Positions 8,440 to 17,268 of a stretch of DNA of 35,169 bases are shown here, piece after piece. The stretch's first letter is position 1, and every line of letters begins with the position of its first letter. The translations under genes were made by a program, and so were the position numbers. The DNA is taken from positions 1 through 35,169 of the forward strand of contig JAEUTA010000010.1 of assembly GCA_016788205.1 (NCBI GenBank). The letters run 5' to 3'. The notes under the pieces are model-generated. The model saw nothing but the letters and a program-made list of their open reading frames with translations, was not told the DNA's origin and searched no databases. Source of the stretch: Flavobacteriales bacterium. Its GTDB lineage: Bacteria; Bacteroidota; Bacteroidia; Flavobacteriales_F; PHOS-HE28.

Positions 8440-10023
8440 ATGCGCACCCTCCTCGTCTGGCTCCTGTCGTGTTCCGTACTGCCGTGCGCGGCACAGGTCC
8501 CGTTCACGTTCGCGCTGTCGCAGGACACGGCGGTCAACCTCACGCGTCCGCGTGTGTTCGAGCGCACGGGGCCGGACCGGTACCGGGTGTTCGGCGGTTC
8601 GGGCAACACCGATTCCAGCTGGACCTACAGCGCGGACATCGACGCCAGCGGCCAGCTCACCGGCATGCGTACCCTGCGTTGCGGGGAGAACACCACCAAC
8701 GCCATGCCCAGCTGCATGCTGCGCGCGGCGGACGGTGGCATGCTCATCGCCTTCGGCCGACCCGTGCCGGGTGCCAACGCCTTCTCCTTCGTGCGCACCG
8801 CTGCGGACGGCACGGTGCAGTGGTACCGCAACTACCCGGGCAGCACCGGTCACCACCTGGTGGACTCGGACCGCGCGCTGGTGGAGAAGGACGGGCACTA
8901 CTTCGGTCTGGGCCGCTTCACCGCCGGGCCTTCCAATGCGGGCAATGCCACCACGCTGGTGGAGCTGGACAGCAACGGCGTGTGCGTGGCGGAGCGCCTG
9001 TGGGCCGGTGGCGATGTGTGGAGCGGCGAGGGCCAGGGCATCGTGCGCACGGCGGACAACGGCCTGCTCACCGTGGCGGTTGAACATCCCTACTCCAGCA
9101 ATTCCAGCTGGCCCACGCTGAGCGTGCAGCACTGGAACGCGGAGCTGGCCATCGACTGGTCCAACCGCTATTCGCTCGGCTACCTGCACGGCGGCATGCG
9201 CGTACTGGCCACGGCGGACGGTGGCAGTTTCATCACCGGTTACGTGTACCCCACGATGGGCAGCTCGCAATACCCCTTCTTCCTGCGGCTGAGCGCAACG
9301 GGCGAGGTGCTGTGGGCCCGGCGCGGCACCACCGTGTTCGTGGTGCCACAGGGTGCGGTGGAAGAGCCCGACGGTGGTTTCGCCCTGTGCCTGTACCAGC
9401 CGCAGTCCACACCCATCGTGGCCCGCCTCGCGGCGGACGGTACGCTGCTGACCGCCCAACGTGCCGATGCGTTCGACATGCCCGTAACACCGTGGGGCAT
9501 AACGCGCGATGCCGACACCGGCGAACACCTGGTGCGGGCCACCGCTGCGAACAACACCACCTACCTCTTCCGCCTGGATGCGGACCTGGGCTTCGCGTGC
9601 GCGAGCACGCCGGTGACCTGGGATGATGTGGCCGTGACCCCGGTGGTGACGGCCTTCCCCGTAACGGTGACCACCGCACCGGTGCTGAGCACGGACACCG
9701 TCTGGTCCGCGCACGCCGCCGACTTCACCGCTGTCGATGCCTGCCTCTCCACCGCCGTGCCGGGGACCGCCCACACCGCATTGGAAGCCTGGCCCGTGCC
9801 CAGCGAAGCCGACGTCCGCATCCGTTGGCACGATGCACCCTCCACGGGCGTCGCTTACACGCTCACCGATGCCCTGGCCCGCGTGGCCGCTACGGGCACG
9901 GCGCAACGCGGCGCGGACGGTGTGTTCGCCATACCGCTGGATGCACTGACCGTTGGCAGCTACGTGCTGCACCTCACGAGCGGCAGCGCGCAGCGAACGG
10001 TGCGCGTGGTGCGGGCGGAATAA
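8440..10023 (+). CDS. Secreted propeller-like protein with T9SS C-terminal sorting domain
   Basis: A 527-residue protein. The ATG at 8440 is chosen because a clean signal peptide follows (MRTLLVWLLSCSVLPCAAQ), while upstream in-frame sequence is not protein-like. The body carries a recurring ADGG/ADNG turn followed by short hydrophobic strands (RAADGGMLIAFGRP, RTADNGLLTVAVEHP, ATADGGSFITGYVYP, EEPDGGFALCLYQ), as in beta-propeller-like proteins of Bacteroidota. The last ~80 residues form a type A T9SS sorting domain: LEAWPVPSEADVRIRW, YTLTDALARVAATGTA, then GSYVLHLTSGSAQRTVRVV. The protein should be exported by Sec and then moved across the outer membrane by T9SS. Substrate or partner is unknown. 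A decayed T9SS-domain fragment follows directly. Confidence 0.8.
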   Translation: MRTLLVWLLSCSVLPCAAQVPFTFALSQDTAVNLTRPRVFERTGPDRYRVFGGSGNTDSSWTYSADIDASGQLTGMRTLRCGENTTNAMPSCMLRAADGGMLIAFGRPVPGANAFSFVRTAADGTVQWYRNYPGSTGHHLVDSDRALVEKDGHYFGLGRFTAGPSNAGNATTLVELDSNGVCVAERLWAGGDVWSGEGQGIVRTADNGLLTVAVEHPYSSNSSWPTLSVQHWNAELAIDWSNRYSLGYLHGGMRVLATADGGSFITGYVYPTMGSSQYPFFLRLSATGEVLWARRGTTVFVVPQGAVEEPDGGFALCLYQPQSTPIVARLAADGTLLTAQRADAFDMPVTPWGITRDADTGEHLVRATAANNTTYLFRLDADLGFACASTPVTWDDVAVTPVVTAFPVTVTTAPVLSTDTVWSAHAADFTAVDACLSTAVPGTAHTALEAWPVPSEADVRIRWHDAPSTGVAYTLTDALARVAATGTAQRGADGVFAIPLDALTVGSYVLHLTSGSAQRTVRVVRAE

Positions 10024-10041
10024 CGGCGTGCTTCGGCGTGA

Positions 10042-10208
10042 GGTCGCGTGAAGCCCATGTGCCCGCAGCGTGTGTTGGTGAAGTGTGTGCGCGTGCCCTG
10101 CGCGTCCGGTGTGTTGCAGCATGAACGTTGGAGGTGCGCCACTGGCCGGCGGGTACCTACGTGCTCGTGGTGGATGGGGAACGGCTCCGCGTGGTGGTGA
10201 TGCATTGA
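10042..10208 (+). pseudogene. Frameshifted remnant of a T9SS sorting domain
   Basis: Just after the T9SS gene, one frame reads RVLVKCVRVPCASGVLQHER (to ~10130) and the next reads HWPAGTYVLVVDGERLRVVV (10140-10199), ending MH and TGA at 10206-10208. Together they match the end of a type A T9SS sorting domain (a V.V.DA.G..L block, then L.AGTYVL.V.....R.VV), but the two halves lie in different frames and no body precedes them. This is most simply a leftover from tandem duplication or deletion of a T9SS gene. Confidence 0.5.
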
Positions 10209-10368
10209 CCCGGCAGGGATGCACGGCGGTGTCGCCGTGCGTTACAGCAACGAAGGATACCTTCACCCGCACCCGCACGCAAGAGGAACGGACGCTCTGT
10301 TCCCTGCGCACCAACACACCATGAACGCAGACCACACCACCACCGGTAACGGCAAGAAGAGGAGAACG

Positions 10369-12456
10369 ATGCGTGCGCTGCTCGCGTGCGCGGTGCTGCT
10401 GCCCACGGGGCTGTTCGCGCAGGGTGCGGCCAAGCGTGCCATCACGCCGCAGGACCTGTGGGCCATGCAACGATTGAGTAACGTGGAGCTTTCGCCGGAT
10501 GGTGGCACAGCGGCCTTCGTGGTGCAGGAGTGGGACATCGCGAAGAACAAGAGCACGGCCAACATCTGGCTGGTGCCCACGGCGGGCGGCGCGCCGCGCA
10601 GACTCACCACGGCACAGGCCGGTGACGGTTCGCCGGTGTGGAGCCCGGACGGCCAGCGGATCGCCTTCCTGTCCAAGCGCGGCGAGGACAAGGCGACGGC
10701 GCTCTACATCATCCGCACCGATGGTGGCGAAGCGGAGAAGGTGCTGGAGCTGCCCTTCGGCCTATCCAATCCCCGGTGGATGCCCGATGGCGAACGTTTG
10801 GTGCTGGCCACCACGTGCATCCCCACCTTGGTGGGCACGTGGAGCAAGGACGACCGCGCGGCGATGACCAAGGAGCTGGAGCGCCGCAAGGAGATGAAGG
10901 TGTCGGCCAAGGTGACCGAGGACCGCCACTACCGCTACTTCGACCACTGGCTCACGGACAGTCTGGCGAACCGCCTCGTGCTGGTCAACACCACCACGAA
11001 GGACATCAAGGACCTCACGCCCACGTGGACAAGGCTGTTCCAGTCCAGCGGTTCCATGGACTTCGACCTTTCGCCGGACGGAACGCAGGTGGCGCTGGTG
11101 CTCAACACCACACCACCACCGTACAGCGGCTACCTGAACAACGATGTGTACCTGGTGCCGACGGATGGCGCGGGCACGTTGCGCAACATCACCACGGACA
11201 ACACCGCGGACGACAACGGGCCGACGTTCGCACCGGACGGTCGCTCGCTGCTGTTCTCGCGTCAGGACCTGCCTTACTACTGCGGTCAGGTGCCGGTGTT
11301 GTGGCGGCATCAGTTGGCAACGGGCACCAACGCGGCCATCACCGCAGGCAGCGACCTTGCGTTCTCCGCACCGGAGTTCGGGGCCGATGGTACGCTGTGG
11401 CTCACCGCCGAGGAGAAAGGCGTGGTGCCCATCTTCCGCATGAAGGCCGACGGCAGCGGGCGCACGGCCGTGCACACCGAGGGCACGTGCAACGAGTTGC
11501 AGGTGAAGGGCGGCCGCATCGTCTTCCTGCACGACAACACAAGCCGCCCCAACGAGCTCTTCACGCTGGACCCGAAGAGCGGTGCGGTACGGCAGCTCAC
11601 GCACTTCAACCGTGATCGCATGGCGCAGCTCGACCTGGGCACCGTGGAGAGCTATTGGTTCGATGGTGCCGCGGGCGACAAGGTGCAGGGTTGGCTGATC
11701 CTGCCGCCGGACTTCGATACCACCAAGCGTTATCCCCTGGTGCAGCTGATGCATGGCGGACCGCACACCATGGTGCGCGATACATGGAGCTACCGCTGGA
11801 ACGCGCACGTTTTCGCTGCTGCCGGGCATGTGGTAACGTGGGTGAACCGGCACGGCAGCACCGGCTTCGGGGAGAAGTTCGGCCAGAGCATCCTGAACGC
11901 GTGGGGCGTGAAGCCGTTGGACGACATCCTGCGCAGCACGGACCATCTGCTGGCGCGTTACCCCAACATCGATGGTACACGCGTGGCCGCTGCCGGTGGC
12001 AGTTACGGCGGTTACATGGCCGCCTGGGCCGCGGGCAACACGGACCGTTTCGCCTGCCTCATCGACCACGCTGGCGTCAACGACTTCATCACCCAGTACG
12101 GTGCGGATGTGACATCGTACAGCTTCACCCACGTGCTGGGCGGCACCCCCTGGAAGGAGCCGGAGGCCATGCAGAAGAACAACCCCATGGCCTACGCGAA
12201 GAACTTCCGCACACCGATGCTCATCCTCCACGGTGAACTGGACTACCGCGTACCGTACGTGAACGGTACGGCGCTCTATGGCATCCTGCAAAGCATGGGC
12301 GTGCCTTCGCGACTGGTCATCTACCCGGACGAGAACCACTGGATACTCTCGCCGCAGAATTCCATCCACTGGAATTGGGAGGTGCAGAACTGGCTGGTGC
12401 GCTACATCGGTGGTACCCCCACGTTGACCAAGCCGGTGTTCGAGCCGGAGAAGTGA
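10369..12456 (+). CDS. Secreted S9-family prolyl oligopeptidase / dipeptidyl-peptidase-like peptidase
   Basis: A 695-residue serine peptidase. I chose ATG 10369 because AGGAG lies 5 bp upstream and a compact signal peptide follows (MRALLACAVLLPTGLFAQG); ATG 10321 would add 16 hydrophilic residues. After the signal come WD40-like propeller repeats (VELSPDGGTAAFVVQEWD, GSPVWSPDGQRIAFLSKRG, TFAPDGRSLLFSRQD). The C-terminal alpha/beta-hydrolase domain has the catalytic triad: Ser in GGSYGGYM (S545), Asp in HGELDYRVPY (D625), His in DENHWI (H657). Family members cut short peptides, often after Pro or Ala, in the periplasm or at the cell surface. The exact specificity (DPP4-, DPP5- or acylaminoacyl-peptidase-like) is not decided; the GELDYRVPY end resembles DPP5-type enzymes. 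Confidence 0.88.
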   Translation: MRALLACAVLLPTGLFAQGAAKRAITPQDLWAMQRLSNVELSPDGGTAAFVVQEWDIAKNKSTANIWLVPTAGGAPRRLTTAQAGDGSPVWSPDGQRIAFLSKRGEDKATALYIIRTDGGEAEKVLELPFGLSNPRWMPDGERLVLATTCIPTLVGTWSKDDRAAMTKELERRKEMKVSAKVTEDRHYRYFDHWLTDSLANRLVLVNTTTKDIKDLTPTWTRLFQSSGSMDFDLSPDGTQVALVLNTTPPPYSGYLNNDVYLVPTDGAGTLRNITTDNTADDNGPTFAPDGRSLLFSRQDLPYYCGQVPVLWRHQLATGTNAAITAGSDLAFSAPEFGADGTLWLTAEEKGVVPIFRMKADGSGRTAVHTEGTCNELQVKGGRIVFLHDNTSRPNELFTLDPKSGAVRQLTHFNRDRMAQLDLGTVESYWFDGAAGDKVQGWLILPPDFDTTKRYPLVQLMHGGPHTMVRDTWSYRWNAHVFAAAGHVVTWVNRHGSTGFGEKFGQSILNAWGVKPLDDILRSTDHLLARYPNIDGTRVAAAGGSYGGYMAAWAAGNTDRFACLIDHAGVNDFITQYGADVTSYSFTHVLGGTPWKEPEAMQKNNPMAYAKNFRTPMLILHGELDYRVPYVNGTALYGILQSMGVPSRLVIYPDENHWILSPQNSIHWNWEVQNWLVRYIGGTPTLTKPVFEPEK

Positions 12457-12561
12457 GGGGAGGGTGTGGCCGCGATGGTGTCGGAATGCTCCATGTAGGG
12501 GTGTCCACTATTGATCCCGTTACACGAAGTGGATCACCGCCATCACTTCAACACGCAAAAA

Positions 12562-12583
12562 GCCCTCAACCATCATTGAGGCG
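12562..12583 (-). terminator. Intrinsic-terminator-like hairpin on the minus strand
   Basis: On the minus strand GCCTCAA, TGATGG loop, TTGAGGGC is followed directly by TTTTT (complement of 12557-12561). This is a textbook stem plus T-tract, but no minus-strand gene lies upstream of it; on the plus strand the stem has no T-tract. It lies between the S9 peptidase and the PNPOx-like gene. Confidence 0.4.
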
Positions 12584-12698
12584 CATCATCCCCAAGCGTC
12601 GCATCGGGGTGTGCGGAGCCTGCCCCAGACCGGCTGGTCGTTGAACGGGAACGGGGAAAGGCACGCGATCGGTACGGTCCGCGGAAAACGAACACGTG

Positions 12699-13205
12699 AT
12701 GAGCGAGCAACAACAATTGAACGGAGCGGGAGCGGTGCAGCACCTGCAGGAGATCGTGGACCACCAGCGGGCGTGCATGATGATCACCGCACCGAAGCAG
12801 GACCCGCCGCACAGCCGCCCGATGGCCGTGGCCGAGGTGGACGATGAAGGGAACTTCTGGTTCATCACCTTGGTGCACAGCGACAAGTGCGTGGACCTGA
12901 AGCAGGACCCACATGTGCACCTGCACTTCGCCAACCCCAAGGCACAGGAATACCTCAGTATCTACGGTCGGGGCGAAGTGGTCAACGATCCGGCGCGCGT
13001 GAAGGAATTGTGGAACCCCATCGCTCGCGCCTGGGTGCCCGATGGGGTGGACAACCCAGACCTGCGCCTGCTGAAAGTGGTGCCCGAGGACGGCTACTAC
13101 TGGGATACGAAGGACGGTACGCTCATCGCCGCCGTGAAGATCATGGTGGCCGCATTGGGCGTGGGTACCAAGGATGGCGGCATCGAAGGGAAGATCCGTG
13201 TGTAG
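12699..13205 (+). CDS. Pyridoxamine 5'-phosphate oxidase-like (general stress protein 26 family) flavoprotein
   Basis: A 168-residue split-barrel protein starting at ATG 12699, one codon after an in-frame GTG. Family features are the N-terminal helix (HLQEIVDHQRACMMITA), strand SRPMAVAEVDDEGNFWFIT, the segment SDKCVDLKQDPHVHLHFANP, a YLSIYGRGEVVNDPARVKEL strand-helix, and WNPIARAWVPDG followed by LRLLKVVPEDGYYWD. This is the general-stress-protein-26 version, which binds FMN or FAD, rather than the biosynthetic PdxH enzyme. Its physiological substrate is not established. The gene appears monocistronic. Confidence 0.82.
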   Translation: MSEQQQLNGAGAVQHLQEIVDHQRACMMITAPKQDPPHSRPMAVAEVDDEGNFWFITLVHSDKCVDLKQDPHVHLHFANPKAQEYLSIYGRGEVVNDPARVKELWNPIARAWVPDGVDNPDLRLLKVVPEDGYYWDTKDGTLIAAVKIMVAALGVGTKDGGIEGKIRV

Positions 13206-13297
13206 TGCGCCGTGGTGCGAAGCGCCGCACAGCAACAGCGCGTTGATGTAGGGCTGGAATGGCGATCGTTGATGCGCGTGCATTGCCGTTCTGCTGA

Positions 13298-13320
13298 TAC
13301 ATTCGGCGCTCGCTGAGCGC
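13298..13320 (+). promoter_or_regulatory. Possible promoter box and start-proximal hairpin of the antiporter gene
   Basis: TACATTCG (13298-13305) resembles the TAnnTTTG -7 box of Bacteroidota and lies 18 bp before the antiporter ATG. A GCGCTC-GCT-GAGCGC hairpin (13306-13320) follows and ends 3 bp before the ATG, where it could affect translation. No clear -33 element was found. Confidence 0.3.
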
Positions 13321-13323
13321 GCG

Positions 13324-14910
13324 ATGCACACCCTACTTCCCTTCCTCCTTGCCATGGTGGCGGCCATCGTGCTGCTGCAGATGCTGGCCAACAAGCTGCG
13401 GGTGGCCTATCCCATCCTGTTGGTGCTTGCGGGCCTGCTGGTGTGTTTCCTCCCCGGTCTGCCGCGCGTGCATGTGGACCCGGAGCTCATCTTCTTTTTG
13501 TTCCTGCCGCCGCTGCTCTTCGAAGCGGCCTGGTCCATCTCGTGGAAGGAACTGCGGCGCTGGTACCGCATCATCGGCAGCTTCGCGTTCCTCGTGGTGT
13601 TCTTCACCGCGTTGTCCGTTGCGTTGGTCACCAGTCAACTCGTACCGGGCTTCACGCTGGCGCTCGGGTTCCTGTTGGGCGGCATCGTTTCGCCACCCGA
13701 TGCGGTGAGCACCGGCGCCCTCACACGCTTCGTACACATACCGAAGTCGACACGCGCCATCCTGGAAGGGGAGAGCCTGTTGAACGATGCATCGTCGCTC
13801 ATCATTTTCCGGTTCGCGCTGGTGGCGGTGGGCACGGGTCAGTTCATCTGGCAGGACGCCGCCGTGGACCTGCTCTGGATGGTCACCGGTGGTGCGGGCA
13901 TCGGGCTGCTGGTCGGTTAGCTCTTCGTGCAGGCGCACAAGCGATTACCGACCGATGCCCCGTCGGACATCGCGCTCACCTTGATCGAGCCGTACTTCAT
14001 GTATTGGATAGCGGAACAGGTCCATGCTTCCGGTGTGCTTTCCGTGGTGTGCGGTGGCCTGTTCATGGCCAACCGGAGGTTGCTCTTCCTCAACAGCACC
14101 AGCCGGGTGCGGGGCTCCAGTGTATGGGAGAGCTTCGTGTTCATCCTCAACGGGCTCGTGTTCCTGCTCATCGGTCTGGAACTGCCCGAGATCGCGGACG
14201 GTCTGTGGGCGCAGGGCATCCCCATGCGCACGGCGGTGGGGTACGGTGTGCTGGTCACGGTGGTGCTGGTCCTGGCGCGCATCGTCAGTTCGTACGCGGC
14301 CATGATCACCACGCTCATCTTCCGGCCCAGCGTGGCGCCACGCGGTCGCACGCCGCAACAACGCTGGCTGTTGCCGCTGCTGCTGGGGTGGACGGGCATG
14401 CGCGGCGTGGTCTCGCTCGCGGCCGCGCTGGCCATTCCGGTATCGCTGGCCGATGGCACGGCCTTCCCGCAGCGCAGCCTCATCCTCTTCATCACCTTCG
14501 TGGTGATCCTGCTCACCTTGGTGGTGCAGGGCCTCACGCTGCCGTACATCATCCGGCGCAGTGGCCTGTTCGATATCGTTTCCGCGGAAGAGGCGGAAGG
14601 CTCGCTGCTCCTGCGGGTGCGCCAGGGGTTGCACGCGCATGGGCTCGGCTTCCTGCGCGAGCGCGTGGACGGTGAACGCGCGGAACATGCCGGCTTGCGG
14701 CAGATGATCGTTCACTGGGAGAGCAAGGCGCACACCGGTTCGTTCGATCCCAAGAACGAGCACACGCTTGCCGTCGTGCTGGAAATGCTGGAGAGCCAGC
14801 GTCAACACCTGGTGGAGATGAACCGCGACCCGCAGATGAACGAGGAGATCATCCGCCAGGAGCTCTACCTCATCGACCTGGAGGAGGAGCGGCTGCGCAT
14901 GAAGCTCTAG
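13324..14910 (+). pseudogene. CPA1-type Na+/H+ antiporter interrupted by one in-frame TAG
   Basis: Together the two halves make one 528-codon frame for a cation/proton antiporter of the NhaP/CPA1 family. The N-terminal half has ~6 membrane helices with hallmark blocks FFLFLPPLLFEAAW, GGIVSPPDAVSTGAL and EGESLLNDASSLIIFRFAL. Codon 199 (13918-13920) is TAG, right after GGAGIGLLVG. The same frame continues with LFVQAHKRLPTDAPSDIALT, four or more membrane helices, GWTGMRGVVSLAAALAIP, and a hydrophilic tail ending at TAG 14908-14910. No frameshift or other stop is present. CPA1 proteins often have a Trp after this Gly, so TGG to TAG is the simplest cause. As written the product would be a 198-residue half-transporter, probably non-functional unless TAG is read through or is a sequence error. 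Confidence 0.85.
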
Positions 14911-14929
14911 CCACGCGGACGTACGTGGC
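14910..14929. terminator. Hairpin between convergent antiporter and DUF202 genes
   Basis: GCCACG (14910-14915) and CGTGGC (14924-14929) form a 6-bp stem with an 8-nt loop in the 35-bp gap between two convergent genes. No T-tract follows, so termination strength is uncertain. Confidence 0.35.
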
Positions 14930-14945
14930 GCTGTGGACGCGGTAT

Positions 14946-15338
14946 TCAGTTCATGGTATAGAGCAGTTCCACCACGGCCACGGCACCGAACACCGCCACG
15001 CCACTGGCGGCCACGAGCACCAAGGGCGTCGCGCGTGCAAGGCCATGTTGGGCACGCAGCCTGCGCATCGTGTGCATGTAGTTGAGTATGCCACCGAGCA
15101 GCAGCAGCGTACCCCATACCACCAGGGCCAGCGTCATCCACTGGAGCGTGCCTGCATCCTTCGCCTCGGAGGCGATGTACTGGAACAGCTTGAAGGTGCC
15201 GAAGCCGAAGCTCATCATCGCGAGCGTGGTGCGTATCCACGCCATCAGTGTCCGTTCCGAGGCTTCGCGGGTGCGCTCCACGGCCAGTGCGGTGCGCTCC
15301 TCTTCCAAGCTCATTCCACGGCTATCCTTTTCGTTCAT
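14946..15338 (-). CDS. DUF202 / YidH-family small membrane protein
   Basis: A 130-residue inner-membrane protein. The ATG at 15338 (MNEKDSRGMSLEEERT) is chosen because further upstream sequence is not protein-like. The DUF202 signature is clear: ERTLMAWIRTTLAMMSFGFGTFKLF (residues ~28-52, given here in part as ERT...AWIRTTLAMMSFGFG), followed by two more hydrophobic segments (LALVVWGTLLLLGGILNYM and PLVLVAASGVAVFGAVAVVE). Family members have three membrane helices and no well-defined function. It lies on the same strand as the DUF4173 gene, 160 bp downstream of that gene's stop, so co-transcription is possible but not certain. Confidence 0.85.
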   Translation of the reverse strand: MNEKDSRGMSLEEERTALAVERTREASERTLMAWIRTTLAMMSFGFGTFKLFQYIASEAKDAGTLQWMTLALVVWGTLLLLGGILNYMHTMRRLRAQHGLARATPLVLVAASGVAVFGAVAVVELLYTMN

Positions 15339-15498
15339 GCGTGGTGCGTTGCAACAATGATGCGAGCGCAGCGGAACGGGCGCACGGGACGGGTGTCGGG
15401 GAAACGCTACACACCGGCGTGGAAGCAGCGTCACGATCCATGCCGCACCACTGCCGGATGGAAACTCCGATGCACCGCGGTGCGTTGGCTCTTATGCG

Positions 15499-17001
15499 CT
15501 ACGGCTTCGGCGACCGCAGCGCCCGATAGGCCCGTGCATCGGCGAGCACCCATTCGCGCCAGGAGCGTTCCGGGTAAGTCTGAAGGAACCGCTGTTCCCG
15601 CTGCCGGGTGAGGTATGCGAAGCGAACGGGGTGCATGTACAGGGCGCGGTGTTCGCTGGACGAAAGACCGGTCACCCGTTGGTCGTGCGCGTCCAAGCGC
15701 TCCAGTTCCGGAGCGGATACCAGCAGCGCAGGGAGCGCCTTGTCCTCCAACGTGGCGAGGAAATCGAGTTCCACGAAAGCGCGTTCACGCTGGGCCATGT
15801 TGTAACGTGCGATGAGCACATCCCAATCCACCAGCGTCATCACCACGGCGATCGTGTACACCGAGACCATGTTCCAACGGATGAGGAAATGGTGCGAACG
15901 CCGGTGATACACCTTCAGTACGATCAGCACCAGGCCCACCAACGTGGCGAGCAGGAAGAAGGCCACGCCGATGCGTTTGTAGGCCAAGGCGTAGTGGTGG
16001 ATGTACCAGTAGTTGCGCAGGGCCACCGAGACCACGAGCACCACATTCTGGAGCAGCCAGAGGTAGCTGAGGTATTTCATCGTGCGGTTCCCGCTGTGGA
16101 AATTGAGGTCGCCACGGAAGAAGTAGAGCACGATGAGCGCGCCCAGCACGATGGAGAGAATGAGCAGCCAGGTGCCTTGGTGAACGAAGGCCTTGAGGTA
16201 CTGGCCCGTGAAGGAGAAGTGGAACCAGACGTGCCAGATGTCCAGCGCGTTCAACAGGAGCAACAGGGCGTTGAGGCAGGCCAACAGGAGCAAGCCCGTC
16301 ATGGCTTCGCTGCGCAGCACGCGCTGGTGGGCTTCCTGCTGGTCCACGGTGCGTGGAAGGAGCGCATCCGTGCGGCTCGTGGCCCAACGCATGAACCGTT
16401 GGTGGCGCGTGAGCAGGAACAGGAAGGCGGAGAGCGCCAGGCCGGCCGCGAAGAGCAGTGGCAGGCTGGCATCCATCACTTCCAGCCACGCATAGGAACG
16501 TACCGCCAACTCCGCGAAGTACGGATTGGACGCGCTGTACAGGATCACGAACAGCAACACGATCAGCGGCACCAGGGTGACGGAGAGCACCCCGCGTGGG
16601 GTGAGGCGAAAGCCGTTGCCGCTCGCTCGCGCCACGGGTAGCGTGCGTAACAGTGCGCGCTGTGCGGCGAAGAGGTGTGCCATGGCCAATGCCGCTGCAT
16701 GGTGAAGCGCCTCCAGTTCGGGTGCCAGCAACACACCCACCGTGAAGACCACCGAGACCACGTTGACCACCAAGGCCAGCACGGAGCCGTACAGCACCAC
16801 CATCACGGCGGTGAGGAGCGTGGCGGCCACCGGCAACAGCACGTGCCGTTGCGCAGGCACACGTCCCAGCGCGAAGAGCGCCACCAGCACCACCGCTTCG
16901 AAGAGCAGCAGGTTGAGGCCGATGCCCGTGCCGTGGAAGAGTGCGGTGAAAAGCGTGGCGAAAGCGAGACAGGTCAGGAAGCTGCGGTGGGTATGCGACA
17001 T
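15499..17001 (-). CDS. DUF4173/DUF4153-family polytopic membrane protein
   Basis: A 500-residue membrane protein starting at MSHTHRSFLTCLAF. It has about ten hydrophobic segments spread over residues ~8-410 and a soluble C-terminal ~90 residues (ALPALLVSAPELERLDAHD to the end). Family-like features are the GTGIGLNLLLFE opening, LIVLLFVILYSASNPYFAEL, the FSFTGQYLKAFVHQGTWLLI block, YFFRGDLNFHSGNR and the DWDVLIARYNM motif near the last helix. The function of DUF4173 proteins is unknown; some are annotated next to sensor or transport genes. The downstream neighbour is DUF202. The gene is complete. Confidence 0.82.
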   Translation of the reverse strand: MSHTHRSFLTCLAFATLFTALFHGTGIGLNLLLFEAVVLVALFALGRVPAQRHVLLPVAATLLTAVMVVLYGSVLALVVNVVSVVFTVGVLLAPELEALHHAAALAMAHLFAAQRALLRTLPVARASGNGFRLTPRGVLSVTLVPLIVLLFVILYSASNPYFAELAVRSYAWLEVMDASLPLLFAAGLALSAFLFLLTRHQRFMRWATSRTDALLPRTVDQQEAHQRVLRSEAMTGLLLLACLNALLLLLNALDIWHVWFHFSFTGQYLKAFVHQGTWLLILSIVLGALIVLYFFRGDLNFHSGNRTMKYLSYLWLLQNVVLVVSVALRNYWYIHHYALAYKRIGVAFFLLATLVGLVLIVLKVYHRRSHHFLIRWNMVSVYTIAVVMTLVDWDVLIARYNMAQRERAFVELDFLATLEDKALPALLVSAPELERLDAHDQRVTGLSSSEHRALYMHPVRFAYLTRQREQRFLQTYPERSWREWVLADARAYRALRSPKP

Positions 17002-17079
17002 GGTCCGATGTTCAGGGCGTGAACGCAGCGTGCGACCGATCAGTATCCGCAGCCGTTCTTCCGCAGGCGCTGACGGTGG

Positions 17080-17196
17080 TCAGGTCCTGGCCGCGAGCGG
17101 GCGTTGCATTGCTGGCTCAACACCCACCACTACGCACAAGCTGCCGAGGTGTGCCAGCATCGTTCCCTTGAACACGTTGTTGGCCACCCGCCGCAT
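17080..17196 (-). other. Possible 38-codon ORF or gene remnant
   Basis: In the 266-bp gap upstream of the DUF4173 gene, a minus-strand frame reads MRRVANNVFKGTMLAHLGSL then CVVVGVEPAMQRPLAART and a TGA. Upstream in frame, without a start, is TIQAFFACTS. The reading is protein-like but very short, and no ribosome-binding site is evident. It may be a fragment of an older gene. Low confidence. Confidence 0.2.
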
Positions 17197-17268
17197 GGAG
17201 GTGCATGCGAAGAAGGCCTGGATGGTGCGTGGTCAGTTGGAGTGAGCCTGCTGCGCGCCCATGGCGGA

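Noticed and set aside
8275..10470. Long antisense open frame across the propeller-like T9SS gene
   Set aside because: His/Arg/Gly-rich translation without protein-like patterning; the plus-strand gene has a signal peptide and a sorting domain.
12573..13394. Minus-strand frame opposite the PNPOx-like gene
   Set aside because: Cys/His/Arg-rich shadow with no motif; the plus strand has the complete split-barrel pattern.
13918..13920. TAG recoded as an amino acid genome-wide
   Set aside because: TAG ends other genes here (icmF at 725-727, the PNPOx-like gene at 13203-13205, and this antiporter itself), so it is an ordinary stop.
14735..14760. tRNA T-arm-like GGTTCGATCCC
   Set aside because: It lies inside the antiporter coding frame (GSFDPKN) and no acceptor or anticodon stem surrounds it; no tRNA or rRNA gene was found in the window.
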